64,000 nucleotides of DNA from an uncultured Blautia sp. (GCA_946557785.1 CAMNTH010000006.1:94857-158856), one strand, 5' to 3'. Positions 37,988 through 47,106 are shown, counted from the stretch's first letter. The notes: generated from the letters alone by a model not told the origin. Numbers and translations are program-made.

Positions 37988-39430
37988 TTACCATTGACCA
38001 AAGAATTCCTGAATATTGGGAATTTCCCGTTCTTCTTCCATACCGTCTTCCCAATCCTCATATAAATTTCCTTCACTGCCGTATTCATCGAAATCATCTT
38101 TATCTGTGTCTTCCTGTCCATCATCCGGATTTGGGTTTTCCCCAAGAGTTACGGTAACCTCTTTCTCTTTATAGCCCTCCCCATCAACTACTTCAAGGGT
38201 AAGCTCAACCTCTTCATCCGGTTCATAGTATTCCAAAAGATCTACAAGCGCCTGGATGCTTTTCACACGTTTTCCATTAAACTCTGTAATAATATTATTT
38301 TTCTTAATGCCAGCATCTTCTCCAGGGCCATCCTCTGTTACCTCTGTAACAAAGACTCCTGCCGGCATTCCATAAACCTTAACTCCTTCTTCGCTGACGG
38401 AGGTTCCTGTAATACCAAGAACTCCATGTTTTCCATCTTCAACTTTATCTCTTGGTGTTTCATTCATCAGGTTTTCCAGCACGTCAGATACATCAGAAAT
38501 TGCAATGGCATAGCACATACCTTCTACTTCTGTGGATGCAAGTTTTGCTGAATTGATACCTACAACTTCTCCATCCATATTCAAAAGTGCACCGCCGCTG
38601 TTCCCAGGATTAATAGCAGCATCCGTCTGGATCAGGTTTACACCGTCAGCATCGTCTATATTACCGCTGCGTGCGGACTCATCCAATCTGCGGTTCTTGG
38701 CGCTGACAATACCTGTTGTAACGGACTGTCCATATCCAAGCGCATTACCAATTGCCACAACCTGCTCCCCTACCTGCAGATTATCAGAATCGCCGATTGC
38801 TGCAACAGAAATCTCATCTAACGTATCATCAGAAATATCATCCAGTTTTACAGAGACAACTGCCAGATCACGTTCTTCATCATAACCGTTTGCAGTCGCC
38901 TCATAAGAGTTTCCGTCAATAAAAGAAACTGAAACTGTGTTTGCACCTTCAATTACATGATAGTTGGTAGCAATTAAAAGCGAATCTTCATTTTTCCCTA
39001 TAATAATACCTGAGCCGCTGCCCTCTACCTCTCTCTGCTGCGGAGCATATGCCCGGCCATTCCCATACTGGAAAAATCCAAAGTAATTCTGAACCTCCTG
39101 CAGAGACTTTGTTGTAATTGATACGACAGAAGGCATTGCTTCCTGTACAATTTCGGAGACATCAAGCCCTCCCTTTGTGGTTGTTTTTGACTTATCATCT
39201 TTAACGTCTTTCGAATCGTCCGAATCTTTGGATTTAGACTTCGCTTTTAATAGTGTCACCTCATCCTTCTTCTGTACGGCAGCTTCTACCTGAGAAGGTT
39301 TATTCCATTCGCCCAGCCCCTCAAAATTTCCTAGCGCCAGGCCTCCCGCAAGCACTGCGCACAAGCTAATCCCAGCACTTGTTTTCACAATCTTTTTTAC
39401 CTTTTCATTCCGATCATCTTTATTCATCAT
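37988..39430 (-). CDS. htrA: HtrA/DegP-like membrane-anchored serine protease
   Basis: A 480-residue protease of family S1C that removes misfolded exported proteins. One N-terminal membrane segment (about 15-35) is followed by an acidic/basic linker. The catalytic triad is H158 in ATNYHVIEG, D188 in ERDLAVV and S278 in NPGNSGGALL. A PDZ domain covers about 335-430, and the tail is strongly acidic. The ATG at 39430 has GGAGGG upstream. Its promoter carries two identical 12-bp repeats (39487-39520), suggesting control by a response regulator, as CssR controls htrA in Bacillus. Confidence 0.94.
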   Translation of the reverse strand: MMNKDDRNEKVKKIVKTSAGISLCAVLAGGLALGNFEGLGEWNKPSQVEAAVQKKDEVTLLKAKSKSKDSDDSKDVKDDKSKTTTKGGLDVSEIVQEAMPSVVSITTKSLQEVQNYFGFFQYGNGRAYAPQQREVEGSGSGIIIGKNEDSLLIATNYHVIEGANTVSVSFIDGNSYEATANGYDEERDLAVVSVKLDDISDDTLDEISVAAIGDSDNLQVGEQVVAIGNALGYGQSVTTGIVSAKNRRLDESARSGNIDDADGVNLIQTDAAINPGNSGGALLNMDGEVVGINSAKLASTEVEGMCYAIAISDVSDVLENLMNETPRDKVEDGKHGVLGITGTSVSEEGVKVYGMPAGVFVTEVTEDGPGEDAGIKKNNIITEFNGKRVKSIQALVDLLEYYEPDEEVELTLEVVDGEGYKEKEVTVTLGENPNPDDGQEDTDKDDFDEYGSEGNLYEDWEDGMEEEREIPNIQEFFGQW

Positions 39431-39475
39431 AATCAAATCCCTCCCTGGATTTTTATTTATCTATTTGTTAATTAG

Positions 39476-39520
39476 AGTATATTGGGAATTTGTGTTTACT
39501 TTGTGGGAAATTTGTGTTTA
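39476..39520 (-). promoter_or_regulatory. htrA promoter with two direct repeats
   Basis: A -10 box TATACT (39476-39481, minus strand) has no good -35. Instead the 12-mer TAAACACAAATT occurs twice (39487-39498 and 39509-39520), start-to-start spacing 22 bases, two helical turns. The first copy overlaps the -35 position. This is the layout of an OmpR-family activator site. Confidence 0.65.
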
Positions 39521-39649
39521 AATTGTTAAATTCTCGCCGCACAGGATTGCACCTTTACAGTCTGCACAGACTATGTAATTTATGCTTATAAGAGGCATCA
39601 TCATCCCACCGCCGGCGCCTACAAAGCCGCAGATAGATGTAATTTTACT

Positions 39650-39684
39650 AAAAAGGAACCCGCCGCATGGCAGATTCCTTTTTA
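39650..39684 (-). terminator. Terminator after the uracil permease gene
   Basis: AAAAAGGAATCTGCC pairs with GGCGGGTTCCTTTTT on the minus strand. The rest of 39521-39649 shows nothing recognisable. Confidence 0.88.
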
Positions 39685-39736
39685 TCCAGCTTCTAAGTAT
39701 TTGCTTCTCAAACGTTATTTCATAAGCATTTATCTC

Positions 39737-40987
39737 TTAATCATTTGTTAAATGAAATTTATCCAGAATATAGAAGATCAAACTCAGCGCCATACCTACC
39801 ACACAAGCAAGCACCATACCTGTAAGCTGTACATCTCCCAGGCTTACAGCGATTCCGGACAAGCCGATTACAAAAATAACCGATGTCAGGATCAGATTCC
39901 TGGATTTACCGTAATCCACCTGATTGTCTACCAGAATCCTAAGTCCGGAGGTTCCTATCATACCATACAGGAGAATTGAGATTCCTCCGATTACCGGCCC
40001 TGGAATGGTGCTGATCAAGGTAGAGAACTTTCCGCAAAAAGAAATCAGAATAGACAGCACTGCCGCACCTCCGATAACCCAGACACTATACACGCCTGTG
40101 ATAGCCATAACACCAATATTCTCTCCGTATGTGGTTGTTGGAACGGATCCGATCAATCCGGAAATTGCAGTAGAAAAATTATCCGCAAAAATAGAACGGT
40201 GAAGTCCCGGATCTTTCAGAAGATCCCGTCCTACGATCTTACTGGTTACAATCTGATGTCCGATATGCTCGGAGGTAATTACCAGGATAACCGGAAGAAT
40301 TGTCAGAACCGCTTCTGTTTTAAATTTCGCCAGATGGAAATCAGGAACCGCAAACCAGGAAGCTTTCGCTACTTCGCCAAAGTCCAGCAGGCCACAAAAA
40401 GCAGCTGCAATATATCCTGCGACAATGGCAATTAAAATAGGAATAACCGAAAGAAATCCGCGGAACAGCACCTGCCCGAAAATAGCAACTCCCAATGTTA
40501 CAAGAAATACAATAAGATTTTTAGGGTCTACTTTTTCTACCCCTGTAAGTCCTGCTGTTGAAGCAGCGGAACCGGCAAGCTCCAAACCGATCAGCGCAAC
40601 TACAGAACCCATTGCTGCAGGCGGAAGCACGATATCAATCCAATCCGTGCCAAACTTATAAATAATTACCGCCAGAATACATCCGCAGATACCAACTACC
40701 ACAAAACCGCCCTGGGCATACTCAAAGCCATACTTAGCGATCACCACTCCCGCAGGCGCCAGAAATGCAAAGCTGGACCCAAGATAAGCCGGTGCCTTTC
40801 CTTTGGTGATCAAAATAAACAGCAGAGTTCCGCATCCGTTCATAAACAAAACAATAGCAGGACTGATTCCAAAAATAAACGGCACCAGAACCGAAGCCCC
40901 AAACATAGCAAACAGGTGCTGAATGCTCAACGGAATCATTAGTTTCAACGGAACTCTCTCTTCAACCTGGATGATTTTCTTTTCCAT
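39737..40987 (-). CDS. Uracil/xanthine permease, NCS2 family (UraA-like)
   Basis: A 416-residue membrane transporter with about 14 helices that imports uracil with a proton. The N-terminus VPLKLMIPLSIQHLFAMFGA and the segment VITSEHIGHQIVTSKIVGRD are UraA signatures; the glutamate in TSEHIGH binds the base. The ATG at 40987 follows GAGGGG; a longer frame to 41047 has no site. It fits the nucleoside-salvage genes nearby. Confidence 0.93.
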   Translation of the reverse strand: MEKKIIQVEERVPLKLMIPLSIQHLFAMFGASVLVPFIFGISPAIVLFMNGCGTLLFILITKGKAPAYLGSSFAFLAPAGVVIAKYGFEYAQGGFVVVGICGCILAVIIYKFGTDWIDIVLPPAAMGSVVALIGLELAGSAASTAGLTGVEKVDPKNLIVFLVTLGVAIFGQVLFRGFLSVIPILIAIVAGYIAAAFCGLLDFGEVAKASWFAVPDFHLAKFKTEAVLTILPVILVITSEHIGHQIVTSKIVGRDLLKDPGLHRSIFADNFSTAISGLIGSVPTTTYGENIGVMAITGVYSVWVIGGAAVLSILISFCGKFSTLISTIPGPVIGGISILLYGMIGTSGLRILVDNQVDYGKSRNLILTSVIFVIGLSGIAVSLGDVQLTGMVLACVVGMALSLIFYILDKFHLTND

Positions 40988-41130
40988 CCTTTTCCCCTCT
41001 CTCTTATGTAGTTTTTCGCTTTCTGAGCAAAGTCTCTGCCCCCTCAAGCGTTCGTCCTATTATACCATATCTCCTTTCCTGCGTACACTAAGAATTTACT
41101 GTATTTTCCCCTTATGCTCCAATGCTGCGA

Positions 41131-42147
41131 TTATGTTCCAATCTGGCTATAAACGTTTTTAGCATCCAAAATATGAAACTGCTCCGTTTCATGGGATCCA
41201 TCTGCTTTTGCCGTAACCAGAATATATTCTTTTCCATTTACAGATGCCAGGCTTGCAAGGCACTGTCCTGCTTCCCTGGTATAACCCGTTTTTCCTCCAA
41301 GAATCTCTCCTCCGGTCACAGCAGGGCTATCCATATATTTAAACATCGTACTATGAAAGGTAAACCCTTCCGGATGCTGTGCAGTCGGCTGGATACTATG
41401 TCTGCTGCTGCAGAAAGCCTCCCGGAAATCCCGATTCTGCAAAGCATGCTTTAAAAGGACAGCCATATCCCTTGCCGTAGAATAGTGCTCTGTCTCATGC
41501 AGTCCTGTAGAATTACAAAAATGAGTATCATCCATCCCCAGCTCTTTGGCTTTATCATTCATTAATTCCACAAAACCGCTTTCTGTCCCGGCAATCCGTT
41601 CTGCAAATGCAATACAGCACTCTGCGCCTGACGGAAGCAGCACTCCGTACAGCAGATCCCTTAGAGATACCTCCTCTCCCGCCGCAAACCCTGCCATAGA
41701 AGCATCCTGGGCATAAAGCATCTGGAACATGTTTCCAGGCAGTATTACTTTCTCGTCCAGATCACTGCTTTTCTCTGCTGCCAGAAACGCTGTCATAATC
41801 TTGGTAAGGGAAGCAGGGTAAATCCTTTCCCCACTATTATGTCCCCCAAGGATTTCCCCTGAACCTGCGTCCAGCAAAACAGCGTATGGACTATATAAAT
41901 CCTCCAAGTGCACCTCTATGGAAGAAGCCTGCCCTTCACCTAAGCCCTTCCCTATTTTATCCCCCAATGGCAAAGATGCAATGCAACCCTTACCCCCACT
42001 TCCCAAATATGTCCCCACATATCCATATATCCCCACTGCAAAGCAAACTGCCGCAGCCAGCAAAACACATCTTTTAAGCACACGCCTTCTCTTTCTATGC
42101 CGTTTCTTTCTTCTGTAATTACCTCTTTTTTCTTTATGATCAACCAT
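41131..42147 (-). CDS. D-alanyl-D-alanine carboxypeptidase-like protein, S11 family
   Basis: A 338-residue protein with a very basic N-terminus (residues 5-27), one membrane anchor (about 27-46) and an extracellular S11 domain. SLTK (S113, K116) and KTGYT near 290 are present. The middle motif is SGA (173-175) instead of the usual SxN, as I recall for VanY-type relatives. It lies downstream of a VanR/VanS-like pair but behind a strong terminator. A role in trimming D-Ala from cell-wall precursors is likely. Confidence 0.88.
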   Translation of the reverse strand: MVDHKEKRGNYRRKKRHRKRRRVLKRCVLLAAAVCFAVGIYGYVGTYLGSGGKGCIASLPLGDKIGKGLGEGQASSIEVHLEDLYSPYAVLLDAGSGEILGGHNSGERIYPASLTKIMTAFLAAEKSSDLDEKVILPGNMFQMLYAQDASMAGFAAGEEVSLRDLLYGVLLPSGAECCIAFAERIAGTESGFVELMNDKAKELGMDDTHFCNSTGLHETEHYSTARDMAVLLKHALQNRDFREAFCSSRHSIQPTAQHPEGFTFHSTMFKYMDSPAVTGGEILGGKTGYTREAGQCLASLASVNGKEYILVTAKADGSHETEQFHILDAKNVYSQIGT

Positions 42148-42167
42148 TTATAACTTCCTGCCTTTCT

Positions 42168-42214
42168 AAAAAAATCAGCTTCTGCTTAATTATCATTTTA
42201 CTAAGCAGAAGCTG
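42168..42214 (-). terminator. Terminator between vanS-like and carboxypeptidase genes
   Basis: A perfect 13-bp inverted repeat (CAGCTTCTGCTTA and its complement) is followed on the minus strand by seven T, just upstream of the carboxypeptidase ribosome site. It could end or attenuate read-through from the two-component genes. Confidence 0.9.
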
Positions 42215-42284
42215 TTGGTACTTTAACATTGCATTATTTAATTCCTAAGAAAAACTTAAGATTATCCCCGAAAGGTTCTAAAAG

Positions 42285-43436
42285 CTATTTTGCAGGAAGC
42301 TTTACGCAAAAAGTAGTCTCTTCGTGTTCACTGGAGGCTGTAATCGTGCCCCCATGGAGTTCCGCAATCTCCCTGGCGATGGCCAGTCCAAGGCCTGCCC
42401 CGCCTGTATTGGTAGCTCTGGCTTCGTCTAACCGGAAAAACTTTTCAAAAATATTTTCAAGTTTATGTGCCGGAATGGTTCTCCCCTTATTCCGGAAATA
42501 CAGAAGCAGATCATTCTCTTCATATTCCGCCCATATCCGGATGGGCGTATCAGGATAGCTGTAGGCCACTGCATTTTTCAAAATATTATTAAACACCCGT
42601 GCAAGCTTCATGCGGTCTCCGTAAATCATCAGATTTTCATCTGCACATAATTCTATAGCGTTCCCATGAGGCTGAAGAACCGGATAAAATTCATCCGCCA
42701 TCTGTACAAGCATGTAATAAAGATCAATCTGCTCTTTTTCCAAGACGATCTGCTGAAGATTATATCTGGTAATCTCAAAAAATTCATTAATCAGTTTCTC
42801 CAGACGTTTCGCCTTATCCAGGGTAATTCCTATATACTTTGCCCTCTGTTCAGCCGGAAGATCAGGGGCTTCATCAAGCAGACTCAGATACCCGATAATT
42901 GACGTCAGGGGCGTTTTCAGATCGTGAGCCAGATATGCGATCAGATCATTCTTACGCACAGCCTCCTCTCTTAGAAGCTGTTCATGCTTCTGCATGGTAG
43001 TTTTCAAGGCTACCAGCTGCGCAGCTATCTCTGCATGCTCTTTTGGAAGAGAGTCTGCTGCCGTATCCATTCCCTGCATATAATCATGTATCTCACCGCT
43101 TACCATGGTAATGGTTTTTTTCGCCTTTGCCCTTCCATAAAAATATACGATCAAAATAATAACCAGTATCCAGAAGATAATATTAATGCACATAACACCA
43201 AATATCAGCCTTTTGATACCAGCCCAATCCAGGTTCAGAATTCCTATATCACTTTCACCGAAATACTTCTGGTACATTGCATAGTTTGTGTAGTTTTTCA
43301 TAAACCATTCTATAAACATTCCATTCCACACATTGTCCACAAAATAAAAAATCCCCCAGCACAAAAGCAGCCCGCCCAAGATGCCTGCTGCGCAAAGTAC
43401 GGTTGTCCGCAGTAATTTCCTGTCTTTACTTTTCAA
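42285..43436 (-). CDS. VanS-like sensor histidine kinase
   Basis: A 383-residue kinase with two membrane helices (about 11-35 and 72-100) around a short extracellular loop. HAMP is followed by the H-box AYLAHDLKTPLTSIIGYLSL (H171), N-box FNNILKNAVAYSYPD and G-boxes ending GGAGLGLAIAREIAELHGG. The frame opens with TTG at 43436, 11 bases inside the response-regulator gene; no ATG precedes the first helix, so TTG is the probable start. It resembles VanS of VanG-type clusters, but no van ligase gene is present here. Confidence 0.9.
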   Translation of the reverse strand: MKSKDRKLLRTTVLCAAGILGGLLLCWGIFYFVDNVWNGMFIEWFMKNYTNYAMYQKYFGESDIGILNLDWAGIKRLIFGVMCINIIFWILVIILIVYFYGRAKAKKTITMVSGEIHDYMQGMDTAADSLPKEHAEIAAQLVALKTTMQKHEQLLREEAVRKNDLIAYLAHDLKTPLTSIIGYLSLLDEAPDLPAEQRAKYIGITLDKAKRLEKLINEFFEITRYNLQQIVLEKEQIDLYYMLVQMADEFYPVLQPHGNAIELCADENLMIYGDRMKLARVFNNILKNAVAYSYPDTPIRIWAEYEENDLLLYFRNKGRTIPAHKLENIFEKFFRLDEARATNTGGAGLGLAIAREIAELHGGTITASSEHEETTFCVKLPAK

Positions 43437-44124
43437 ATTTATAACCGCACCCCCAAACTGTTTTTATATACCTGGGTTCTTCAAAAGAATCTCCAAGCTT
43501 TTCCCGCAAATGACGAATGTGAACGGTAATGGTGTTATTGCTTTTGCAAAAGTACTCATCTCCCCATATCTGGTGAAATAGTTCCTCAGAGCTTACAACT
43601 TCCCCCTTTCGCTGGCATAAAATACGCAGAATCGAAAATTCCGTGGGGGTCAGGGATAATGGTTTTTCATTTAATGTACACTCATGCGTTTTCACATTCA
43701 GAGCAAGGCCTGAATAAGCCAAAATATCATCCTCCGTCCCGCCTCCTGCCGTATTATATCTTTTATACCTGCGAAGCTGCGCCTTTACCCTGGCAACCAG
43801 CTCCAAAGGCAGAAACGGCTTGGTAATATAATCATCAGCACCTAAAGTAAGGCCTGTGATCTTGTCAATTTCTTCTCCTTTTGCAGTAAGCATGATTATC
43901 GGATAATTGTACTTCTCCCGTATCTTCCTGCAGATTTCAAACCCGCTCATATCCGGAAGCATCACATCCAGAATCGCCAGATCCAGGTTCCCGTTCTGAA
44001 TACATTCCATAGCATCCGCTGCAGTATAGAATTTATATACCACAAAATTCTCATTTTCCAGATAAAGCCCTACCAGATCCGCAATCTCCTTCTCATCATC
44101 CACAATCAGTATTTTATCGGCCAT
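43426..44124 (-). CDS. VanR-like response regulator (OmpR family)
   Basis: A 232-residue regulator. The receiver has D9-D10, phospho-acceptor D53 in LAILDVMLPD and the switch lysine in DDYITKPF. The C-terminal winged helix (about 135-230) ends IRHLREKLGDSFEEPRYIKT then VWGCGYKF. It overlaps the kinase gene. Sequence resembles the VanR branch, which governs cell-wall precursor genes. Likely targets are the carboxypeptidase downstream or the htrA promoter repeats, but no binding evidence exists. Confidence 0.93.
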   Translation of the reverse strand: MADKILIVDDEKEIADLVGLYLENENFVVYKFYTAADAMECIQNGNLDLAILDVMLPDMSGFEICRKIREKYNYPIIMLTAKGEEIDKITGLTLGADDYITKPFLPLELVARVKAQLRRYKRYNTAGGGTEDDILAYSGLALNVKTHECTLNEKPLSLTPTEFSILRILCQRKGEVVSSEELFHQIWGDEYFCKSNNTITVHIRHLREKLGDSFEEPRYIKTVWGCGYKFEK

Positions 44125-44179
44125 CCCGTGTAAGTCCTTTCTTTAAAGTTTTGACCCTGGTGTCACCCTCCATACCTTC

Positions 44180-44208
44180 ATTATAAACGGCTGTAACTAC
44201 AGATTCAA
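44180..44208 (-). promoter_or_regulatory. Sigma-A promoter of the VanR/VanS-like operon
   Basis: TTGAAT, 17 bases, then TATAAT on the minus strand, about 55 bases before the regulator start. Confidence 0.75.
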
Positions 44209-44244
44209 TAACATGTTTTACCCGAAATATAAAATTATGCCTGC

Positions 44245-44288
44245 AATAAAAAGGACTGCATATCTGCTCTTTTGCAAATATGCAGTCT
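44245..44288 (-). terminator. Terminator after hsp20
   Basis: GACTGCATAT and ATATGCAGTC arms are followed by CTTTTTATT on the minus strand. Confidence 0.85.
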
Positions 44289-44309
44289 GTATATTTAAAG
44301 ATGAACCAA

Positions 44310-44750
44310 TTAACCCTCAATAGCAATATATTTTTTTTCTTCTACTTCTGGATTCCTTGGATCCTTCTTAGGAATGGCCAGGGTAAGGACTCCATTCTCA
44401 TATTTAGCCCTGATCTCTTCATGCTTCACATCTTCTCCAACAAAAAAGCTTCTGCTGCAGGAACCGGAATATCTCTCCTTACGGATATACTTTCCGGTCT
44501 TCTCATCCTTCTCGTCATGATTGCTTGATGTAGAAGCCTTAATTGTAAGGCAGCCTTCTTTCAGTTCTGCCTGAATATCTTCCTTCTTATATCCCGGCAG
44601 GCTGATTTCCAGCTCATATACGTTCTCATGCTCCTTCACGTCTGTCTTCATGATGCTCTCGGTGTTTGTTCTCTGATATCCTCTGAGGGGATGATCAAAA
44701 CCGAAGAAGTCATCAATTAAATTTTCTCCAAAAATTCTAGGCATCAACAT
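44310..44750 (-). CDS. Hsp20/alpha-crystallin small heat-shock protein
   Basis: A 146-residue ATP-independent chaperone that holds unfolding proteins. The alpha-crystallin domain spans about 40-140, with YELEISLPGYKKEDIQAEL at its start and the C-terminal AKYENGVLTLAIPKKD strand. An IxI-like tail (YIAIEG) is short. GGAGCGATG precedes the ATG. It is a single gene with its own terminator. No CIRCE or CtsR element was recognised upstream. Confidence 0.95.
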   Translation of the reverse strand: MLMPRIFGENLIDDFFGFDHPLRGYQRTNTESIMKTDVKEHENVYELEISLPGYKKEDIQAELKEGCLTIKASTSSNHDEKDEKTGKYIRKERYSGSCSRSFFVGEDVKHEEIRAKYENGVLTLAIPKKDPRNPEVEEKKYIAIEG

Positions 44751-44894
44751 ATGTCATCGCTCCTTTTCCACTAAACTATTTATACACTTCATCAAACCAG
44801 GAGTGCAGATTTGTTTTATGAATATTCTGTGAATTCCTTTATTACTATTCCTCTATCTTACTTTTTCTATACCTATCTTTACAAAGTTTTTTCT

Positions 44895-44935
44895 AAAAAA
44901 AGGCGCCGCACAAATCAGTACGGCAGCCTCTCTTC
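44895..44935 (-). terminator. Terminator overlapping the yunG-like 3' end
   Basis: On the minus strand GGCTGCCGTAC pairs with GTGCGGCGCC, followed by seven T. The 5' arm lies in the last codons of the gene. Confidence 0.8.
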
Positions 44936-45349
44936 CAGCTTTCTCTTCAAATATTCATATCTCAGCCTTTTTTCTTCCTTTGCAAAATGAACCTCCCGGA
45001 ATTGTTGGGAGTTACCCTCATATATGAGGGTTTCATTCCCAAACTGTTCGCTGGTCAAATCAAAACTGCAATCTCCCACCACATTATAGCAATGGTAATT
45101 TCCTCCCGGACGCAGTATTCCATAAACCTCTCCGCCGAAAATATCCTGCGCCAGGAATGCCGTAATAGAGCATTGCCCCAGGGTTTTATTTTCCTGCGTC
45201 CACTTCTCTCTAAGCCTGGGTGCGCAGGTATCTGCACACCATATCCCGGTAAGTGCCTCATACAGATCGGCAGGCGTATAAATTCCCCGATACTTATTAA
45301 TAACCGCCGGAACATCTGCCTGTTCCCATCCCCAAAATCCGTATTTCAT
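44915..45349 (-). CDS. YunG family protein
   Basis: A 144-residue soluble protein. The block IWCADTCAPRLREKWTQENK followed by TLGQCSITAFLAQDIFGGEV matches the YunG family, in which 'W..E.P..GQC..TAL..QD.FGGE' is conserved; the Cys and His (NYHCYN) suggest a papain-like fold. Function is unknown. It is a single gene with a terminator at its 3' end. Confidence 0.8.
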   Translation of the reverse strand: MKYGFWGWEQADVPAVINKYRGIYTPADLYEALTGIWCADTCAPRLREKWTQENKTLGQCSITAFLAQDIFGGEVYGILRPGGNYHCYNVVGDCSFDLTSEQFGNETLIYEGNSQQFREVHFAKEEKRLRYEYLKRKLEERLPY

Positions 45350-45459
45350 ATGATCCTTATCACCTCATTATTGATTTCTCAATCACACACTGGTGTTCCT
45401 TGCTCTTTTTATCATAGTTCGCTCCGCCCAGCAGGATATAGGTATTCTCTTTGATGCAT

Positions 45460-45681
45460 TTATAATTCGCCCAGCAAAACCTCATTAATGGCATCAAATG
45501 CATCTTCCAGTGCATCAAGAGCCTCTGTCAGAGTATCTATTTTTTCAATGTCCTCGTCATTATCCTCATACTCTTCAATGATATCCGCCAGCGCATCCTT
45601 CAGTTCTCCCAGATAATCCGCAGCATCCTGCAATTTCAGTTCTTTATTCGCCAATGACGCAAAATCCAATAATTTCCCCAT
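45460..45681 (-). CDS. Small acidic helical protein, unknown
   Basis: Seventy-three residues, rich in Asp, Glu, Leu and Ala, predicted as two or three amphipathic helices (for example LKDALADIIEEYEDNDEDIE). GGAGGG stands before the ATG. I do not recognise a family; length and charge recall small regulatory or antidote-type proteins, but there is no partner gene beside it. The stretch 45682-45955 upstream holds its promoter region and nothing else recognisable. Confidence 0.65.
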   Translation of the reverse strand: MGKLLDFASLANKELKLQDAADYLGELKDALADIIEEYEDNDEDIEKIDTLTEALDALEDAFDAINEVLLGEL

Positions 45682-45955
45682 AAACCGGTCCCTCCATATT
45701 ATATTTTCTATTACGGTTCCCTTTTTATCTTATCAGTATATCACACCTAATGCTTATTTGCCATAAACATAACACCAACTTCACCCTCCAGTTCCTTGGC
45801 ATTACCGATACACATGTTTTATAATACAAACACTAATAACCTGTTAAAAAGCTGAAAGGTAATTTTATGGCTAAATAGATTAAAACCTTTTTATTGCAGC
45901 ACTCCTTTGGCCACCGTAAGTGCAGCAGATGCAGGCCTTATGAATGAATGTACAC

Positions 45956-46513
45956 TTAATTTCCTCTCCCATAAAACCGAGCCGCCTCTTTTAAAGTACG
46001 ATCAATAAAATCATACTTGCCTTTCAGGTATTTTTCTCTGCCGCTGTCAATAGGCGCATCAAGAGCAAGAGCGACTTTTATATCTTCATATTCTTTGGCA
46101 GCGGAAGGCGTACAATTAAGATAATCTCTGAAATTAATATAATCTAACCAGTCCTCGCTGTTTGCCAGAACAACATGGATAAAATGGGTCTGCAGATTTC
46201 CGGTACCGTCATAGGCGCTTCCGCAGGCAAGCAATATCTGATTCCGGATAGATGCCTGTGCATGGGAACGATAATAAAACCCATTGTCTTTCAGCTCTTT
46301 TTCAAAAGCAAGAATATCATCAAAATCATCCACTGCAACTGCAATATCAATGATAGGTTTTGCCTTGATAGAAAAAACCGAGGTGCTTCCCACATGCTGA
46401 ATATCCTTGATCACATCACCCAGTATTTCCTTTAAGCGGGAAATGGTATTTTACGCTTCTACTTCCCATTCTTTTTCATGTTCACACAGTTTAACGTGTA
46501 AAGCTCCCCAAGA
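45956..46513 (-). pseudogene. GrpB-family (UPF0157) nucleotidyltransferase-fold gene with a nonsense codon
   Basis: The downstream part reads IKDIQHVGSTSVFSIKAKPI then IDIAVAVDD, the GrpB/UPF0157 core. The same frame continues upstream as CEHEKEWEVEA, then TAA (46451-46453), then NTISRLKEILGD. The family needs both parts, so one stop codon interrupts an otherwise good gene. A GTG at 46414 could restart a 152-residue protein lacking the first helix. Function of the family is uncertain (a nucleotidyltransferase fold). Confidence 0.7.
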
Positions 46514-46559
46514 TTTATGTTCTTGCAAAACAGAGACTGTTAAAAAATAAATTTTTATA

Positions 46560-46574
46560 TGTGATAACATCACG
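46560..46574 (+). promoter_or_regulatory. Crp/Fnr-type palindrome before thioredoxin gene
   Basis: TGTGATAACATCACG, arms TGTGA/TCAC(G) with five-base centre. It lies 56 bases before the thioredoxin start and almost matches the site at 47092. The Crp/Fnr gene at 47999-48649 is the candidate binder. Confidence 0.65.
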
Positions 46575-46629
46575 GAAACGTGGCGGTAAATCAAGTATAT
46601 TAAATAAAAAAAACAAGGAGGACAAGCAT

Positions 46630-46935
46630 ATGTCTGTTATCAATATTACTGCAGCCAATTTCCAGAGCGAGGTTATCAATTCAAATAAACCTGTACTTTT
46701 AGATTTCTGGGCTCCATGGTGCATGCCCTGCCGCATGGTAGGTCCCATCCTGGAAGAAATCTCAGAAGAACGCTCTGACATTAAAGTGGGAAAGATCAAC
46801 GTAGACGAGCAGCCGGAGCTTGCCAGCCAGTTTCAGGTTATGAGCATTCCCACACTCATCGCCATAAAGAATGGCAAAATTGTCAATCAGGCCATGGGGG
46901 CAAGGCCCAAAAGCGCAATCCTTAATATGCTGTAA
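46630..46935 (+). CDS. Thioredoxin with WCMPC active site
   Basis: A 101-residue thioredoxin-fold protein; AAGGAGG is eight bases before the ATG at 46630. The redox motif is LLDFWAPWCMPCRMVGPILE, so CMPC replaces the usual CGPC, which may shift its potential. The cis-proline loop MSIPTL is present. A Crp/Fnr-type site upstream and a broken flavoenzyme gene directly downstream suggest it once worked with its own reductase partner in nitrosative or oxidative stress. Confidence 0.93.
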   Translation: MSVINITAANFQSEVINSNKPVLLDFWAPWCMPCRMVGPILEEISEERSDIKVGKINVDEQPELASQFQVMSIPTLIAIKNGKIVNQAMGARPKSAILNML

Positions 46936-47091
46936 AAATATAACGTAAAAACAAAAGATTCCATTATTCAGGCAAGGCGGAACGGTTATGAAGCCTCTAA
47001 CATCTCCGGCGGCTTCCGTTTCTATGATGCCGTAGTAAATGATCGCTGTCTCATTGAAACTGCAGCAGCCTGCGAAATGGATCAAAAATAA
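46936..47091 (+). pseudogene. C-terminal rhodanese-domain remnant of a flavin disulfide oxidoreductase
   Basis: Directly after the thioredoxin stop, in the same frame, comes KDSIIQARRNGYEASNISGG followed by FRFYDAV, ending at TAA 47089-47091. This resembles the rhodanese domain that ends CoA-disulfide reductase-type flavoenzymes ('ILxxxGFxxxNLSGGYxxY'). The FAD and NAD domains, several hundred residues, are missing. The gene was probably downstream of trxA and has been removed except for its end. Confidence 0.6.
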
Positions 47092-47106
47092 TGTGATTAC
47101 ATCACA
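47092..47106 (+). promoter_or_regulatory. Perfect Crp/Fnr-type palindrome before the ferredoxin pair
   Basis: TGTGATTACATCACA, a perfect odd-centred palindrome, 58 bases before the ferredoxin start. It is the better copy of the site at 46560. Confidence 0.7.

Noticed and set aside
41131..44124. Possible vancomycin resistance cluster
   Set aside because: No D-Ala-D-Lac/D-Ser ligase, VanX/XY or VanT gene is present, so resistance cannot be claimed.
44140..44185. TTGACCCTGGTGTCACCC resembling a MerR-type promoter on the plus strand
   Set aside because: No -10 box follows at 19-20 bases and no plus-strand gene starts there.
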